NCBI RefSeq assembly: GCF_032883915.1
Contig: NZ_CP120717.1
Coordinates: 1 to 52,500, forward strand
Direction of reading: 5' to 3'
DNA from: Endozoicomonas sp. 8E
GTDB lineage: Bacteria > Pseudomonadota > Gammaproteobacteria > Pseudomonadales > Endozoicomonadaceae
Length of the DNA stretch: 52,500 nt
This document shows, one piece after another, positions 1 to 9,777 of this stretch. Every line of letters starts with the position of its first letter. Positions within the stretch are counted from its first letter, which is position 1. The notes beneath the pieces were generated by a model. It saw only the letters and a program-made list of their open reading frames with translations, was not told where the DNA came from and did no database searches. The translations under genes and the position numbers were made by a program.

Positions 1-1563
1 TCAGCTAGTCAGAGATCTCAAAAGATTTTTGTAGTCATCACGGATTTCACCGTCTTCATCCACCAGCTCTTTCACTTTACGGCAGGCATGAAGCACAGTG
101 GTATGATCCCGTCCGCCGTAGGCGTCGCCAATTTCAGGCAGACTGTGACTGGTCAGTTCCTTGGAAAGAGCCATTGCAATCTGTCTGGGTCGGGCCACAG
201 AACGACTACGACGTTTAGATAGAATATCAGCTACCTTGATCTTGTAGTACTCAGCCACTGTTCTTTGAATATTATCAATACTGACCTGTTTATCCTGCAA
301 GGCAAGCAGATCTTTCAGGGACTCCCTGATCAGATCAATATCAATCTTGCGCCCCATAAAATGGGCACTGGCAATCACCCGTTTCAGAGCGCCTTCCAGT
401 TCACGGACATTGGATCGAATTCGCTGAGCGATAAAGAAAGCCGCTTCATGGGGTAAATCCACTTTTTGCTGTTCTGCCTTCTTCATTAATATCGCTACTC
501 TGGTTTCGAGCTCGGGAGGCTCTACTGCGACCGTCAGGCCCCAGCCAAATCGGGACTTTAATCGTTCCTCGACACCACTGATTTCCTTGGGGTAACGATC
601 ACAGGTCAGAATCATTTGTTGGCCCCCCTCAAGCAGCGCATTGAAGGTATGAAAAAACTCTTCCTGGGAACGCTCCTTACCGGCAAAGAACTGGATGTCA
701 TCAATCAGCAGGGCATCGACGGAGCGATAGTAGCGTTTGAAGTCATTTATGGCATTTAATTGCAACGCCTTGACCATGTCGGCAACAAAGCGCTCGGAAT
801 GCAAATATACGACTCTGGAATTACGATTTTGGCGAACCAGAGAATTACCCACGGCATGCATAAGGTGAGTTTTACCCAGACCTACACCGCCATATAAAAA
901 CAGTGGATTGTAAGCGGCTCCGGGGTTTTCAGACACCTGACGGGCTGCTGCAAGTGCCAGCTGATTCGATTTACCTTCAACAAAGGTATCAAAGGTGAAG
1001 TGGGCATTCAGGGAGCTGTTATGTTTTATTGAACCCTCAACTTCTATTTGTCGTCCGGAAGAAGGTTCTTCTTTCTTGGCAGGATGACTGCTGGCAGTGG
1101 CCTCTTTTGCTTTCAGAGGATTGACTTTCTTAGGTATGGCAGGGGGCTCAATACTTTCAGACGACACAGGTTTACTAGTTGAAAGGCCCGATGCTTCACT
1201 GAGGTTGGACACCAGCTCCCGGGTCACCGCCCTCTTTTCTTCTACGACAGGCTTGGGTTGTTCAGGGCGTAGAGGACTGCTGCCAGGTGAAGAACTCCTT
1301 CGGCTGAGAGACTGGGGACGACGGTTCGACACGGCCAGCGCTAGCGCCGGCGACTGTCCATCGGTCAGTTCATCAAGTATCTCTTCAATGCGCGGCAGAA
1401 ACTTCTCTTTCACCCAGTCTGCGACAAAACGATTAGGAGCCAGCAGGCAAAGATCGTGTTCATCACCCATGACTTTCAATGGGCGAATCCAGGTATTGAA
1501 CTGCTGTGAGGACAGTTCATCTTGAAGCAAGTCCACACACTTTTGCCAGAGCTCTAAAGGCAC
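1..1563 (-). CDS. dnaA: Chromosomal replication initiator protein DnaA
   Basis: DnaA binds 9-bp boxes at the origin and melts the neighbouring AT-rich DNA to load the replicative helicase. The 520-residue product has the family layout: an N-terminal DnaB-interaction domain ([19 protein letters not shown]-like start), a long Ser/Pro/Lys-rich linker (about residues 75-185), an AAA+ domain with Walker A ending in GKT (about 225-232) and Walker B LLIDDIQF, and a C-terminal DNA-binding domain with the signature [14 protein letters not shown]. The start is GTG and the stop lies at the window edge (1-3), so the gene is complete; it is somewhat longer than E. coli DnaA (467 aa) because of the linker. 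It is transcribed away from the origin region. A consensus DnaA box at 1742-1750 sits in its upstream region, consistent with the usual autoregulation (inference). Confidence 0.98.
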   Translation of the reverse strand: MPLELWQKCVDLLQDELSSQQFNTWIRPLKVMGDEHDLCLLAPNRFVADWVKEKFLPRIEEILDELTDGQSPALALAVSNRRPQSLSRRSSSPGSSPLRPEQPKPVVEEKRAVTRELVSNLSEASGLSTSKPVSSESIEPPAIPKKVNPLKAKEATASSHPAKKEEPSSGRQIEVEGSIKHNSSLNAHFTFDTFVEGKSNQLALAAARQVSENPGAAYNPLFLYGGVGLGKTHLMHAVGNSLVRQNRNSRVVYLHSERFVADMVKALQLNAINDFKRYYRSVDALLIDDIQFFAGKERSQEEFFHTFNALLEGGQQMILTCDRYPKEISGVEERLKSRFGWGLTVAVEPPELETRVAILMKKAEQQKVDLPHEAAFFIAQRIRSNVRELEGALKRVIASAHFMGRKIDIDLIRESLKDLLALQDKQVSIDNIQRTVAEYYKIKVADILSKRRSRSVARPRQIAMALSKELTSHSLPEIGDAYGGRDHTTVLHACRKVKELVDEDGEIRDDYKNLLRSLTS

Positions 1564-2408
1564 AGGCGCTCTCCTGAAAATGGGTGAAATGGAAGCCGGT
1601 CAGCCTGCCTGCTGGACGACTTCACTAATGGCAGGAAACAGAATCTGTCCAGAAACACTTATTCTTCCACAGCAGAACAATGCAGAAACGCAGGAAGAAT
1701 AGGCCAAAAAACAGCTTCAATTGTATCCTTTCAGGGAAAAGTTATCCACACCTTAAATTTTTTTGAAGCCTATCCAGAAAATAGTCTTTTTACTTAATTA
1801 TCAACACTCTATAGGCAAAAAGAGACAAAAAAAGAGACCGCCAGTGATGAAAAAATAATGTGGAAAAGGCTGTGTTCACAAAGGCTGATGAAGGATGAGT
1901 GAGCTGTGAATAAGTATGATGCATTGACGTGCTGTGTATAAAGTACCAGTTTATACACAGGCTGTGAGCAGGCAGAGAACAGTATAGTCGCTTATTTTCT
2001 ACACATTCACACACACGAACGAAGCCAGAGAACAAAGGGCTTTATAGGACTTATCCACATAAAAAGTGCTGCTTAATATTCATTAAAAAAACAAAACACC
2101 GTCACTCAAGTACATATGTATTATATGTATTTCATTATCTTGAATGACTCGCAAAAACATTTTTGATTTATAAACGTCATTTAAAAATCGTTGGTGTGCT
2201 ATTTTTCCCTTATATATAAGGAACGTAATTTCCCTTATAAGAATGCACTTTTTCACTAACCCTTCTTGATATCTGCATAGAGTTGCCAGCCCTCTAAGGA
2301 TTGAGCCCTGAGCCTCGGTGGCAAACTCTTGACAAATGCAAATTGACGCTTATCTCTCAATTACTTAGAATGCCCGTCTTTTTGTAAATCGATAAAACGA
2401 GTAACGTC
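1564..2408. other. oriC: Candidate oriC between dnaA and rpmH
   Basis: This non-coding stretch carries several 9-bp DnaA boxes of the TTATNCACA type: 1742-1750 (+), 1905-1913 (-), 1933-1941 (-), 1951-1959 (+), 2051-2059 (+), and a one-mismatch copy at 1859-1867 (-). It continues into a very AT-rich segment (about 2060-2235) with a perfect 14-bp palindrome CCTTATATATAAGG at 2208-2221 and a related CCCTTATAAG at 2232-2241, a plausible unwinding region. The position dnaA-oriC-rpmH is that of Pseudomonas-type origins. The dnaA promoter must also lie here but I cannot pin it down. Replication function is inferred, not shown. Confidence 0.85.
2343..2371 (+). promoter_or_regulatory. Probable sigma-70 promoter of the rpmH-rnpA operon
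   Basis: TTGACG at 2343-2348 and TAGAAT at 2366-2371 are separated by 17 bp and lie about 40 bp before the rpmH start. A second possible -35 (TTGACA, 2329-2334) with TATCTC at 2351-2356 overlaps it. Both are predicted from sequence only. Confidence 0.6.
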
Positions 2409-2543
2409 ATGAAAAGAACATTTCAGCCCAGTAATCTGAAGCGCAAGCGCACTCACGGTTTCCGTGCTCGCATGGCTACCAAGAACGGTCGTGCGGTTAT
2501 CAACCGTCGTCGTGCCAAAGGTCGCAAGCGTCTGGCCGCCTGA
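2409..2543 (+). CDS. rpmH: 50S ribosomal protein L34
   Basis: This 44-codon gene encodes a tiny, very basic protein of the large ribosomal subunit. The translation starts [18 protein letters not shown] and ends [12 protein letters not shown], the near-invariant L34 sequence, at the standard length. It is the first gene after the origin region and is followed after 13 bp by rnpA, the universal rpmH-rnpA pair, presumably co-transcribed from the promoter ending at 2371. Confidence 0.98.
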   Translation: MKRTFQPSNLKRKRTHGFRARMATKNGRAVINRRRAKGRKRLAA

Positions 2544-2556
2544 TTTGGACTGACAG

Positions 2557-2925
2557 GTGAGCTTCGCTTTTGGTCGCGATCTGCGACTTTGCTCAGCAGC
2601 TGATTTTAAGCAGGTTTTCGACCGTACGGATATCAAGGTCAGTAGTCGCCATTTGCTGATACTGGCTTGCCAGAATGAGCTTGACCACCCCCGGCTGGGG
2701 CTGGTGATCGCCAAAAAAAATATCCGTAAAGCTACCGGCCGTAATCGAGTCAAACGGCATATTCGGGAAACCTTTCGCCTCCATCAGGGGGAACTGGGAA
2801 ACCTGGATATCGTTGTCCTGGCCAGAAGGGGTCTGGGTGAGCTGGAAAGCTGCGATATCAATAAACTGCTCACCCACCAATGGTTTAAACTGGCCAGACG
2901 TCGGAACGAGCAGAAGGTTTCCTGA
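2557..2925 (+). CDS. rnpA: Ribonuclease P protein component
   Basis: RnpA is the protein cofactor of RNase P, which trims 5' leaders from pre-tRNAs. The 122-residue product has the hallmark basic RNP motif RNRVKR (residues 62-67) in the context KKNIRKATGRNRVKRHIRE, and the preceding FGRDLRLCSAADFKQVF segment that forms part of the tRNA-leader binding cleft. The start is GTG, 13 bp behind rpmH. Length and position are normal for the family. Confidence 0.96.
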   Translation: MSFAFGRDLRLCSAADFKQVFDRTDIKVSSRHLLILACQNELDHPRLGLVIAKKNIRKATGRNRVKRHIRETFRLHQGELGNLDIVVLARRGLGELESCDINKLLTHQWFKLARRRNEQKVS

Positions 2926-3082
2926 ATGGAGACCATCGCCTGAAGCAGGCACTCTATGGAGTTGCATGACAGTGGAGGTAGAAACTACCTCCAGTCTCTC
3001 TTCAGAAAGCCAGTCATACTGTCTCCACTCAAATCAGCCGATGCGTTTCCTGTCTATTCGGCACAGACAGAGTAAAGTCGAC

Positions 3083-3421
3083 ATGACCAGACCTGTGATG
3101 AATTTTCTCGTGCTTTTGCCCAGACGCGCTGCCATGGGATTGATCAAGGTGTACCGTTACTGCCTGAGCCCCATTATGGGCAGACATTGTCGCTTTTACC
3201 CCAGCTGTTCCAGCTATTCACAGGAAGCTCTCCAACATCATGGTTTTCTGAAAGGCAGTTTTCTGACCTTGAAACGACTGCTGCGTTGCCATCCCTGGCA
3301 TCCAGGAGGTTTTGATCCGGTGCCCGCTCCCTCGGACAAACAACACCGGTCATCAGACGATCATATTCATCACCAAGACTCTTTGGCTCGGACATCATGG
3401 ATCTGCAAAGAACACTCTTGA
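3083..3421 (+). CDS. yidD: Membrane protein insertion efficiency factor YidD
   Basis: YidD is a small inner-membrane-associated protein that helps YidC-dependent insertion. The translation contains the family core: YRYCLSPIMGRHCRFYPSCSSYSQEAL, then a short Gly/Leu segment and RCHPWHPGGFDPVP. The product from ATG 3083 is about 112 residues, longer than the usual 70-90 because of a His/Ser/Asp-rich tail after DPVP. ATG 3098 is an alternative start; no strong ribosome-binding site decides between them. Its end overlaps the yidC start by 25 bp, so translation is probably coupled. The gap of 157 bp after rnpA is larger than in many relatives, where the genes overlap. Confidence 0.92.
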   Translation: MTRPVMNFLVLLPRRAAMGLIKVYRYCLSPIMGRHCRFYPSCSSYSQEALQHHGFLKGSFLTLKRLLRCHPWHPGGFDPVPAPSDKQHRSSDDHIHHQDSLARTSWICKEHS

Positions 3422-5076
3422 TAGGTGCTATAGCCGTTGTTGGTGTATTTACACTTCAACAATGGAATGAAGATTACAATCAGACCCGGCCGACCAGCGA
3501 TGCTGTTGTGGCTAATGTCTCCACTTCTCAAAGTGGTTCTGATTTACCCACTATCTCACCATCATCTTCCTCTCCGGAAATTCTGGATGACAAAGTTCAG
3601 ACCTCTGCTCAACTGATCAATGTTAAAACAGATACACTGAACCTTCAGATTGACCCCGTCGGTGGTGACATTATCGGACTCAGCCTGCCCAAATACCCGG
3701 CCTGGCTGCCTGAAGAAGGCGAGAAAGCTACGCCTTTCCAGCTGCTGGTTAACAGACCCGACTGCACACCGGGTGAAGTGACCTGTGTCTACACCGCTCA
3801 AAGCGGCCTGATTGCTACTGACGGTCCTACCAACGATCAGAATCAGAGGCCCCTCTACAGCACTGCACAGACCAGCTACACCTTGCCAACCGGTCAGGAC
3901 CAGCTGATGGTTAAACTGACTCGCAGCGCTGGCGATGTTCAGGTGACCAAAAGTTATACCTTTAAGCGCGGCTCCTATGAAGTCGAACTGGCTTACGAAA
4001 TTGCTAACAACAGCGACAAGGTATGGCGTGATCCCTTTTATGCCCAGCTGAAGCGGGATGGTTCAGAAGACCCAAGCTCTGTAAACTCCAGTGCCCCCAT
4101 GAACACCTATCTGGGGGCGGCTGTTCGTTCTATTGATGAGCCATACAGAAAGCTGCCTTTCGATGATTTCCAAAAAGAGCCTTTCAAGGAAAGAGTCGAG
4201 GGTGGTTATGCTGCCATTCTTCAGCACTACTTTGTCAGTGCCTGGGTGCCTGCCCAGGACAAGCCTCATAATTATTACACACAGGAATCTCGTAACAACG
4301 AATACTACAGGGTGGGTTTCTACAATGACCCTCTGGTGGTAAATCCAGGTGAGAAAGCCATCACCGGTGCTACGCTTTATGCCGGTCCTAAAGATCAGCC
4401 AGCCTTGAAGAATCTGGCTGATGGTCTGCAGCTGACCATGGACTTTGGCATGCTTTGGTTCCTGGCTCAGCCTCTGTTTAAGTTGCTGCAGTTCATCCAC
4501 TCTCTGGTAGGCAACTGGGGTTGGGCAATCATCCTGCTGACAGTCTGTGTGAAAGCGGTATTCTACCCACTGAATCAGGCCAGCTTCCGTTCTATGGCTA
4601 AAATGCGCAAGCTGGGGCCAAAGATGCAGGAGCTGAAAGAGAGATTCGGTGACGATCGCCAGAAGATGTCTCAGGCCATGATGGAGATGTACAAGAAAGA
4701 GAAAGTCAACCCAATGGGTGGCTGCCTCCCGATTCTTGTCCAGATGCCAGTATTCATTGCCCTCTACTGGGTACTGCAGGAGGCTGTAGAACTGCGTCAG
4801 GCTCCCTGGCTTGGCTGGATTAAGGATCTGTCCCAGATGGACCCTTACTTCATCCTGCCGTTGATCATGGGTGCTTCGATGTTCGTGCAGCAGATGCTGA
4901 ACCCGACACCTCCTGACCCTGTTCAGGCCAAAGTGATGAAGTTGATGCCGCTGATCTTTACCGTATTCTTCCTGTGGTTCCCTGCAGGGCTGGTACTCTA
5001 CTGGGTAACCAACAACATTCTGTCGATTATTCAGCAATACATCATTACCAGAAAGATCGAGAAAGAAGACTCCTGA
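3397..5076 (+). CDS. yidC: Membrane protein insertase YidC
   Basis: YidC inserts membrane proteins, alone or with SecYEG, including the Fo subunits a and c encoded later in this window. The 559-residue product has an N-terminal anchor (LLIGAIAVVGVFTLQQW), a large periplasmic domain (about 40-340) with the YAGPKDQ sequence near its end, and a conserved C-terminal core with five membrane segments, including GNWGWAIILLTV, the cytoplasmic hairpin KMRKLGPKMQELKERFGDDRQKMSQ, NPMGGCLPILVQMPVFIALYW and FPAGLVLYWVTNN. This is the long Gram-negative form. It ends the rpmH operon; a strong terminator follows directly. Confidence 0.97.
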   Translation: MDLQRTLLIGAIAVVGVFTLQQWNEDYNQTRPTSDAVVANVSTSQSGSDLPTISPSSSSPEILDDKVQTSAQLINVKTDTLNLQIDPVGGDIIGLSLPKYPAWLPEEGEKATPFQLLVNRPDCTPGEVTCVYTAQSGLIATDGPTNDQNQRPLYSTAQTSYTLPTGQDQLMVKLTRSAGDVQVTKSYTFKRGSYEVELAYEIANNSDKVWRDPFYAQLKRDGSEDPSSVNSSAPMNTYLGAAVRSIDEPYRKLPFDDFQKEPFKERVEGGYAAILQHYFVSAWVPAQDKPHNYYTQESRNNEYYRVGFYNDPLVVNPGEKAITGATLYAGPKDQPALKNLADGLQLTMDFGMLWFLAQPLFKLLQFIHSLVGNWGWAIILLTVCVKAVFYPLNQASFRSMAKMRKLGPKMQELKERFGDDRQKMSQAMMEMYKKEKVNPMGGCLPILVQMPVFIALYWVLQEAVELRQAPWLGWIKDLSQMDPYFILPLIMGASMFVQQMLNPTPPDPVQAKVMKLMPLIFTVFFLWFPAGLVLYWVTNNILSIIQQYIITRKIEKEDS

Positions 5077-5085
5077 GTCTGTAAA

Positions 5086-5125
5086 TCTCAAAAAAAACGG
5101 ACCACAACGGTCCGTTTTTTTGAGA
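5086..5125 (+). terminator. Rho-independent terminator after yidC
   Basis: ACGGACC (5097-5103) and GGTCCGT (5109-5115) form a perfect stem with a 5-nt loop. The flanking A-run and T-run extend the pairing, giving a stem that could work in both directions. It separates the rpmH-yidC operon from mnmE. Confidence 0.9.
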
Positions 5126-5205
5126 TCCCTGACGGTCATGGCACCAGCAACCACCTTGGATTAGACTAGGCCATCATTTTTCTTATTCCTCAGCCAGTAA
5201 TTGCT

Positions 5206-6582
5206 ATGTCCGATCTCAGTGCACTCCATAAAGACACTATTGCCGCTCAGGCAACCGCTCCCGGTAGAGGTGGGGTAGGGATCATCAGGGTCTCAGGCCC
5301 TGAAGCTTTAAGGGTTGCCAGAGAGGTTCTAAAGATGGAGCCCAAGCCTCGTTTCGCTCATTATGGTCCTTTTTACGATGAGCAGGATGAGGTTCTGGAC
5401 GAAGGCCTGGCTCTTTACTTTCCTAATCCAAATTCATTTACCGGAGAGGAGGTCATTGAGTTCCAGGGGCATGGTGGTCCTGTCATTCTGGACTTACTGT
5501 TGAAAAGAATTAATGCCCTTGGGGTAAGGCTGGCCAATCCCGGAGAGTTTTCCGAAAGAGCCTTCCTGAATGACAAGATGGATCTGGCGCAGGCTGAGGC
5601 CATAGCAGATCTGATCGACAGTACTTCAGAACAGGCAGCCAGATCGGCATTAAGATCACTGCAAGGCGCTTTCTCCAGAAGAGTCAACGAACTGGTCGAA
5701 TCCCTGATTGAACTGAGAATTTACGTTGAAGCCGCCATCGACTTTCCGGAAGAAGAGATTGATTTCCTGGCCGACGGCAAAGTGGCAGGCGACCTCAAAA
5801 CCATCATCAGCCATCTTGCCCAGGTCATGAGAGAAGCGGGTCAGGGGGCTATTCAGCGTGAAGGTATGACCGTAGTGATTGCCGGACGTCCCAATGCCGG
5901 TAAATCCAGCCTTTTGAATGCGTTATCAGGACGGGAGTCAGCTATTGTAACGGACATTGCCGGTACCACCCGTGATGTCCTCAGGGAGCATATCAATATC
6001 GACGGTATGCCCTTGCATGTTATTGATACCGCCGGTCTGCGAGAGACAGATGATAAAGTCGAACAGATTGGTGTAGAACGCGCCTTCAGGGAAATAGAAG
6101 ACGCTGATAGAGTACTCCTGATGGTGGACGGATCAACCACTGACGCAACCGATCCACACGACATATGGCCAGAGTTTGTTGACCGGCTGCCTTCCAGAGA
6201 AAAGCTCACTGTGATCCGTAACAAGATTGACCTGACAGGCGAACAGGCAGGCATAGAGGACGCTGAAGGGGTTCCCCTCATAAGGGCCTGTGCCATGAGA
6301 GAACACGGCCTGGACGCTCTCAGAGAGCATCTGAAAGCCTGTATGGGCTATGAGGGTGCCATGGAGGGTGGTTTTTCTGCCCGGCGCAGACATCTGGATG
6401 CGCTGCGAAGAGCAGAGGAGTTTCTGGATAACGGTCAGAAGCAGCTTGAATACATGGGGGCAGGTGAACTTCTGGCTGAAGACCTGCGACATGCCCAGAA
6501 GGCTCTGGGCGAGATCACCGGCGAGTTCTCCAGCGATGATTTGCTGGGCAGGATTTTCTCCTCCTTCTGTATTGGCAAGTAG
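5206..6582 (+). CDS. mnmE: tRNA modification GTPase MnmE
   Basis: MnmE works with MnmG to install the cmnm5 group on U34 of certain tRNAs. The 458-residue product has the N-terminal tetrahydrofolate-binding domain ([21 protein letters not shown]), a helical domain with the inserted G domain (P-loop GRPNAGKSS at about 227-235, G2/G3 region TTRDVLRE and [14 protein letters not shown] at G4), and the C-terminal FCIGK motif with the conserved Cys. Its partner gene mnmG, next door in most relatives, lies 22 kb away at 28670 because of the accessory block described below. The start ATG 5206 matches the family N-terminus. Confidence 0.98.
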   Translation: MSDLSALHKDTIAAQATAPGRGGVGIIRVSGPEALRVAREVLKMEPKPRFAHYGPFYDEQDEVLDEGLALYFPNPNSFTGEEVIEFQGHGGPVILDLLLKRINALGVRLANPGEFSERAFLNDKMDLAQAEAIADLIDSTSEQAARSALRSLQGAFSRRVNELVESLIELRIYVEAAIDFPEEEIDFLADGKVAGDLKTIISHLAQVMREAGQGAIQREGMTVVIAGRPNAGKSSLLNALSGRESAIVTDIAGTTRDVLREHINIDGMPLHVIDTAGLRETDDKVEQIGVERAFREIEDADRVLLMVDGSTTDATDPHDIWPEFVDRLPSREKLTVIRNKIDLTGEQAGIEDAEGVPLIRACAMREHGLDALREHLKACMGYEGAMEGGFSARRRHLDALRRAEEFLDNGQKQLEYMGAGELLAEDLRHAQKALGEITGEFSSDDLLGRIFSSFCIGK

Positions 6583-6602
6583 GTGAAATTCAGAGGTTCA
6601 GT

Positions 6603-7499
6603 TTACTTTTTTAACATTTGCTCTGAAGTTTCAGGCTCTGCCAATGTTGGTCTATCACTTGGTGGAGCAAGAAAGATCTTCAGGCGCTGTTTTAGTGTCA
6701 GGTGTTTGCCTTTTGCTTCCCTAAACATATCCCGCCATTCAGAGAAGGTCACAGTCAAAGGGTTAAAGCTGTCGACAGGCTTGCTGACCCCGTAACGCAC
6801 AGTTTCTACTTCTGGTTCAAAGGTACCGAATAGCTTATCCCAGACGATCAGAACACCGGCATAGTTTTTATCAATGTAATGAGAGTTGATACCGTGGTGA
6901 ACCCGATGATGGGAAGGTGTGTTAAAAATAAGCTCGAACTTGCCAAGATTGCGAACCCACTGAGTATGGACAAAGAACTGAAGCCCTAAGTTAAGCAGCA
7001 CTGCAAAGATAACCCATTTAGGCTCAAAACCGATGATGACTAAAGGAACCCAAAACAGCCACATACCGGCAATTGGGTACATCAGGCTTTGGCGAAACGC
7101 GGTGCTGAAATTCATTCTTTGCGAACTATGATGTGCGACATGGGCAGCCCACATCCAGCGTATCCTGTGGCTGGCGCGATGAAACCAGTAGTAGCAGAAA
7201 TCCTGTAAGATCAGCAAAGCAACAAAAGAAGCTGCGTTCATTTCAATCTCTAGTAACTTCCAGCCAAAAAGCCAGAAATAGAGTTTAACGATCACCAGGC
7301 CTGTAACGAGATCTGCCAGCTGATGCATACCTGCTAATGAGAAATTACACAGTACTTCTGGCAGTTTATAGGCGGAGCTTTCCGGTAGCATTCCGCCCTT
7401 TTGGCCGATGAAATATTCCGCCAACATTAAACCGATAAACAGCGGCGCCAGCAGCATCAGCAACCATTCGGGATGGTCAATAATCATTTGAAATTCCAT
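6603..7499 (-). CDS. Fatty acid hydroxylase / sterol desaturase family membrane enzyme
   Basis: This is a 298-residue integral membrane protein with several hydrophobic segments (for example LLMLLAPLFIGLMLAEYF and PIAGMWLFWVPLVIIGF). It carries the three histidine clusters that bind the di-iron centre in the fatty acid hydroxylase superfamily: HRASH (107-111), HVAHH (120-124) and HHRVHH (197-202). Members hydroxylate or desaturate lipids, sterols or ether lipids; the substrate cannot be told from sequence. A GAAGG ribosome-binding site lies about 6 nt before the ATG. It is the most downstream gene of a minus-strand series, 74 bp after the DUF1499 gene. Confidence 0.88.
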   Translation of the reverse strand: MEFQMIIDHPEWLLMLLAPLFIGLMLAEYFIGQKGGMLPESSAYKLPEVLCNFSLAGMHQLADLVTGLVIVKLYFWLFGWKLLEIEMNAASFVALLILQDFCYYWFHRASHRIRWMWAAHVAHHSSQRMNFSTAFRQSLMYPIAGMWLFWVPLVIIGFEPKWVIFAVLLNLGLQFFVHTQWVRNLGKFELIFNTPSHHRVHHGINSHYIDKNYAGVLIVWDKLFGTFEPEVETVRYGVSKPVDSFNPLTVTFSEWRDMFREAKGKHLTLKQRLKIFLAPPSDRPTLAEPETSEQMLKK

Positions 7500-7573
7500 C
7501 TTCTGCCTTCGTCAATAAGGGTTAACATTTGGCATAGTGATCTTCAGTTTGCCCGGGCAAGTTGCCAAATAAA

Positions 7574-8014
7574 CTAATGCTCTTTTAGGGCTTTAAGAGA
7601 GGTTTTCAGACTGTCGAGCCAGAGCGTGATTCTTTTCTTGTTCGCGCCAAGATCGGAGTAGCCGTAATGTGAGCGAGAGTAAATGGCCAGTGTGCTGGTA
7701 TCTTCCCCCTGACTGTAAAAACGTACGGTAATGGTATCCGGATAGCCCATGAAAGGGGTTCTCTGGACATAGTCGACTTGCTGACCATCATCACTGGTGC
7801 GCAAGACTTCTACCTTGTCCTGACTTTGGGCAATATCTGAAAACCGCTCTTGCAGCTCTGTGACACCGACGTTCAGAACAGGGCTGATCTGATGGGGCTC
7901 TGCTAAAAACTTGCCTTCTGGCAAAACCAGATATTGATTGGGCTTTTCGTGCAGTTTTAATGTTTCAAAATCAATGACCCGGTCATCAATAGCTGTGAAA
8001 AGGAAGTCCAACAT
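7574..8014 (-). CDS. DUF1499 domain protein
   Basis: The 146-residue product shows the DUF1499 pattern: an internal YVQRTPFMGYPDTITVRF stretch and the C-terminal STLAIYSRSHYGYSDLGANK signature followed by RITLWL. The function of the family is not established. No signal peptide is obvious. A GGAG ribosome-binding site lies about 9 nt before the ATG. It is on the same strand as the hydroxylase gene behind it and may share a transcript with it. Confidence 0.8.
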   Translation of the reverse strand: MLDFLFTAIDDRVIDFETLKLHEKPNQYLVLPEGKFLAEPHQISPVLNVGVTELQERFSDIAQSQDKVEVLRTSDDGQQVDYVQRTPFMGYPDTITVRFYSQGEDTSTLAIYSRSHYGYSDLGANKKRITLWLDSLKTSLKALKEH

Positions 8015-8118
8015 CAGATTTTCTCCGAATCAGTTTTTCGGGCATCAGTATGACGGATCTGAGTGGAGGCTGAAAGAGCCCTGGATGCGTTAAATCTCTC
8101 TAAGCTCGTTTCAGGGCC

Positions 8119-8718
8119 TCAAGTGTAATCAATATCCTTGATCACACCTTCGTCAGAAGTTTCTATCAAAATCGGTTTGTGGGTTTTGAGAATAGATTTA
8201 GCACCTTCATCACCACTCAGCAATGTTAAATCTGTTTGCAGAAAAGCCGGAAATAAAACGGGATGAGCAGGGATGGGATCTGAATCTTCAGATTGATAGA
8301 TCGGCCTGATGATTTTCTTGAGTTCATTGTTTTTAAAGCTTTTTATGAGGTGCCTGTAGGTGTCAAATTCAATGTAAGGCATATCTCCCAGACAGAGAAG
8401 GATGTTTTGATCCTCAGGGATATTGTCAATAGCTATAACAATGGATGAACTCATACCTTTTTCAAAATCAGGGTTTTCAGTGTAAGAAAGACCGTATGTA
8501 TCTAATGCACGTTTAAGAATGTCATCCTGAGGCCTGACGACCACTAAAACCTGATTAACATGGGGCAGGGCATTCAATGCACTAACCACGGCCATAGGGA
8601 TGCCGTTAATCTCATGCATCATTTTATGGCCGTTAAATCGCGAGCCTTTGCCTGCGGCTAAGATAACCGCTGTTATTTTCTCGCAAGGGTTGAATTTTTC
8701 AATGCTGGCTGATGTCAC
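8119..8718 (-). CDS. MocA-type molybdenum cofactor nucleotidyltransferase
   Basis: The protein belongs to the MobA/MocA group, which attaches CMP or GMP to molybdopterin. It shows the nucleotide-binding N-terminus ITAVILAAGKGSRFNGHKM, the LLCLGDMPYI metal-binding stretch, and a late PAHPVLFP motif as in MocA (CTP:molybdopterin cytidylyltransferase). The neighbours, xdhC and a molybdenum hydroxylase, fit the MocA role, since such enzymes use the cytidylated cofactor. I chose GTG 8718, which overlaps the xdhC end by 20 bp and gives about 199 residues. An upstream ATG at 8781 would add 21 basic residues and overlap xdhC by 83 bp; neither has a clear ribosome-binding site. Confidence 0.82.
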   Translation of the reverse strand: MTSASIEKFNPCEKITAVILAAGKGSRFNGHKMMHEINGIPMAVVSALNALPHVNQVLVVVRPQDDILKRALDTYGLSYTENPDFEKGMSSSIVIAIDNIPEDQNILLCLGDMPYIEFDTYRHLIKSFKNNELKKIIRPIYQSEDSDPIPAHPVLFPAFLQTDLTLLSGDEGAKSILKTHKPILIETSDEGVIKDIDYT

Positions 8719-9727
8719 AAGCGGTCGTCTGACTGATTTGATCTTCTTTCTTTTCCAGCGCCTTACCGGGCTGTATGCCATTTTTAATGGCAGTGATTTC
8801 AGCGAGAATAGAAAGTGCGATTTCAGCCGGGGATTTACTACCGATATTTAATCCAACCGGGCCATGGAGCTGGTTAACCTCAGCATCAGTGAAATCAAAA
8901 TGCTCCCTGAGGCGTCTGCGACGCTGCTGATTGTTGAGTCTTGAGCCAAGAGCGCCAATATAGAATGCATTGCTTTTTAATGCCGTTAGTAAAGCCATGT
9001 CGTCTACTTTCGGGTCGTGGGCCACTGCGACAATGGCTGTGCGAACATCGACATTTAAATCCTGAATGACATCATCGGGAAAGCCTTTTAATAACGGCAA
9101 GTCTTTTAAGGGCCAGTTGCTTCGATAATCAGGCCTGGGATCGCTGACCAAAACTTCAAATCCAAGGCCGCGTGCAAATTCAGCCAGATATTGGCCGGTT
9201 TCACCGGCACCAATCACCATTAATCGCCAGGTTGGTCCAAAGACGTTTTGCCAGTGGGTTTGTGACAACCCTGGTTCTTGTTGCTTCCAGGGAGTATAAA
9301 TCACTTGACCCGTTTCAAGGCTCACCTTTCTTAAGACGGTTTTTCTCGCTTCAATGTGATCAATAAGCAATTTAACGTCTGCCATTTCATTGAGAGGCTC
9401 CGCCATGAGTTCCAGAGCCCCTCCACAAGGTAATCCGAATCGGTGACGTTCTTCAGCCGTTTCTCCGTAGATGATTTTTTGCACAAATCTGACAGGGTTT
9501 TGGGCTAGCTGTGCAATTAAATCTTCTTCAACACATCCGCCACTGACGCTACCAAAAAAGCGACCAGAAGAACTTACCGCTAAAAGGGAACCTACCGGTC
9601 GGGGAGAGGTGCCCCAAGTCTTAGCGACACTGACGAGGGAGATTTCATCACCTTGTTCAAGACAAGATAAACAACCTTTGAGAACTTCTAATTGTGAATC
9701 TTGCATATTGAACCTTTGCTTATTCAT
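8699..9727 (-). CDS. XdhC/CoxI family molybdenum-enzyme maturation factor
   Basis: XdhC-type proteins bind molybdenum cofactor and help sulfurate and insert it into molybdenum hydroxylases. The 342-residue product has the N-terminal XdhC/CoxI domain (VAKTWGTSPRPVGSLLAVS, GSVSGGCVEEDLI) and a C-terminal Rossmann-type domain (LMVIGAGETGQYLAEFARGLGFEVLVSDPR) ending in HGPVGLNIGSKSPAEIALSILAEI, which is typical. It lies 50 bp behind the catalytic subunit gene iorB and overlaps the mocA-like gene, so these four genes look like one operon. A second Met at residue 8 is an alternative start. Confidence 0.9.
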   Translation of the reverse strand: MNKQRFNMQDSQLEVLKGCLSCLEQGDEISLVSVAKTWGTSPRPVGSLLAVSSSGRFFGSVSGGCVEEDLIAQLAQNPVRFVQKIIYGETAEERHRFGLPCGGALELMAEPLNEMADVKLLIDHIEARKTVLRKVSLETGQVIYTPWKQQEPGLSQTHWQNVFGPTWRLMVIGAGETGQYLAEFARGLGFEVLVSDPRPDYRSNWPLKDLPLLKGFPDDVIQDLNVDVRTAIVAVAHDPKVDDMALLTALKSNAFYIGALGSRLNNQQRRRRLREHFDFTDAEVNQLHGPVGLNIGSKSPAEIALSILAEITAIKNGIQPGKALEKKEDQISQTTACDISQH

Positions 9728-9777
9728 CCCAGGCAGTATTCTGTCCCTCGCGATGCTGAGGGACCAAGCTCGACAAA

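Noticed and set aside
1097-1525. Open frame opposite dnaA (142 codons)
   Set aside because: It lies wholly within the dnaA coding strand's complement, has no ribosome-binding site and no recognisable domain; it is a shadow of dnaA.
4063-5154. 363-codon open frame opposite yidC
   Set aside because: Antisense to yidC and across its terminator, His/Gln/Arg-rich mirror composition, no domain.
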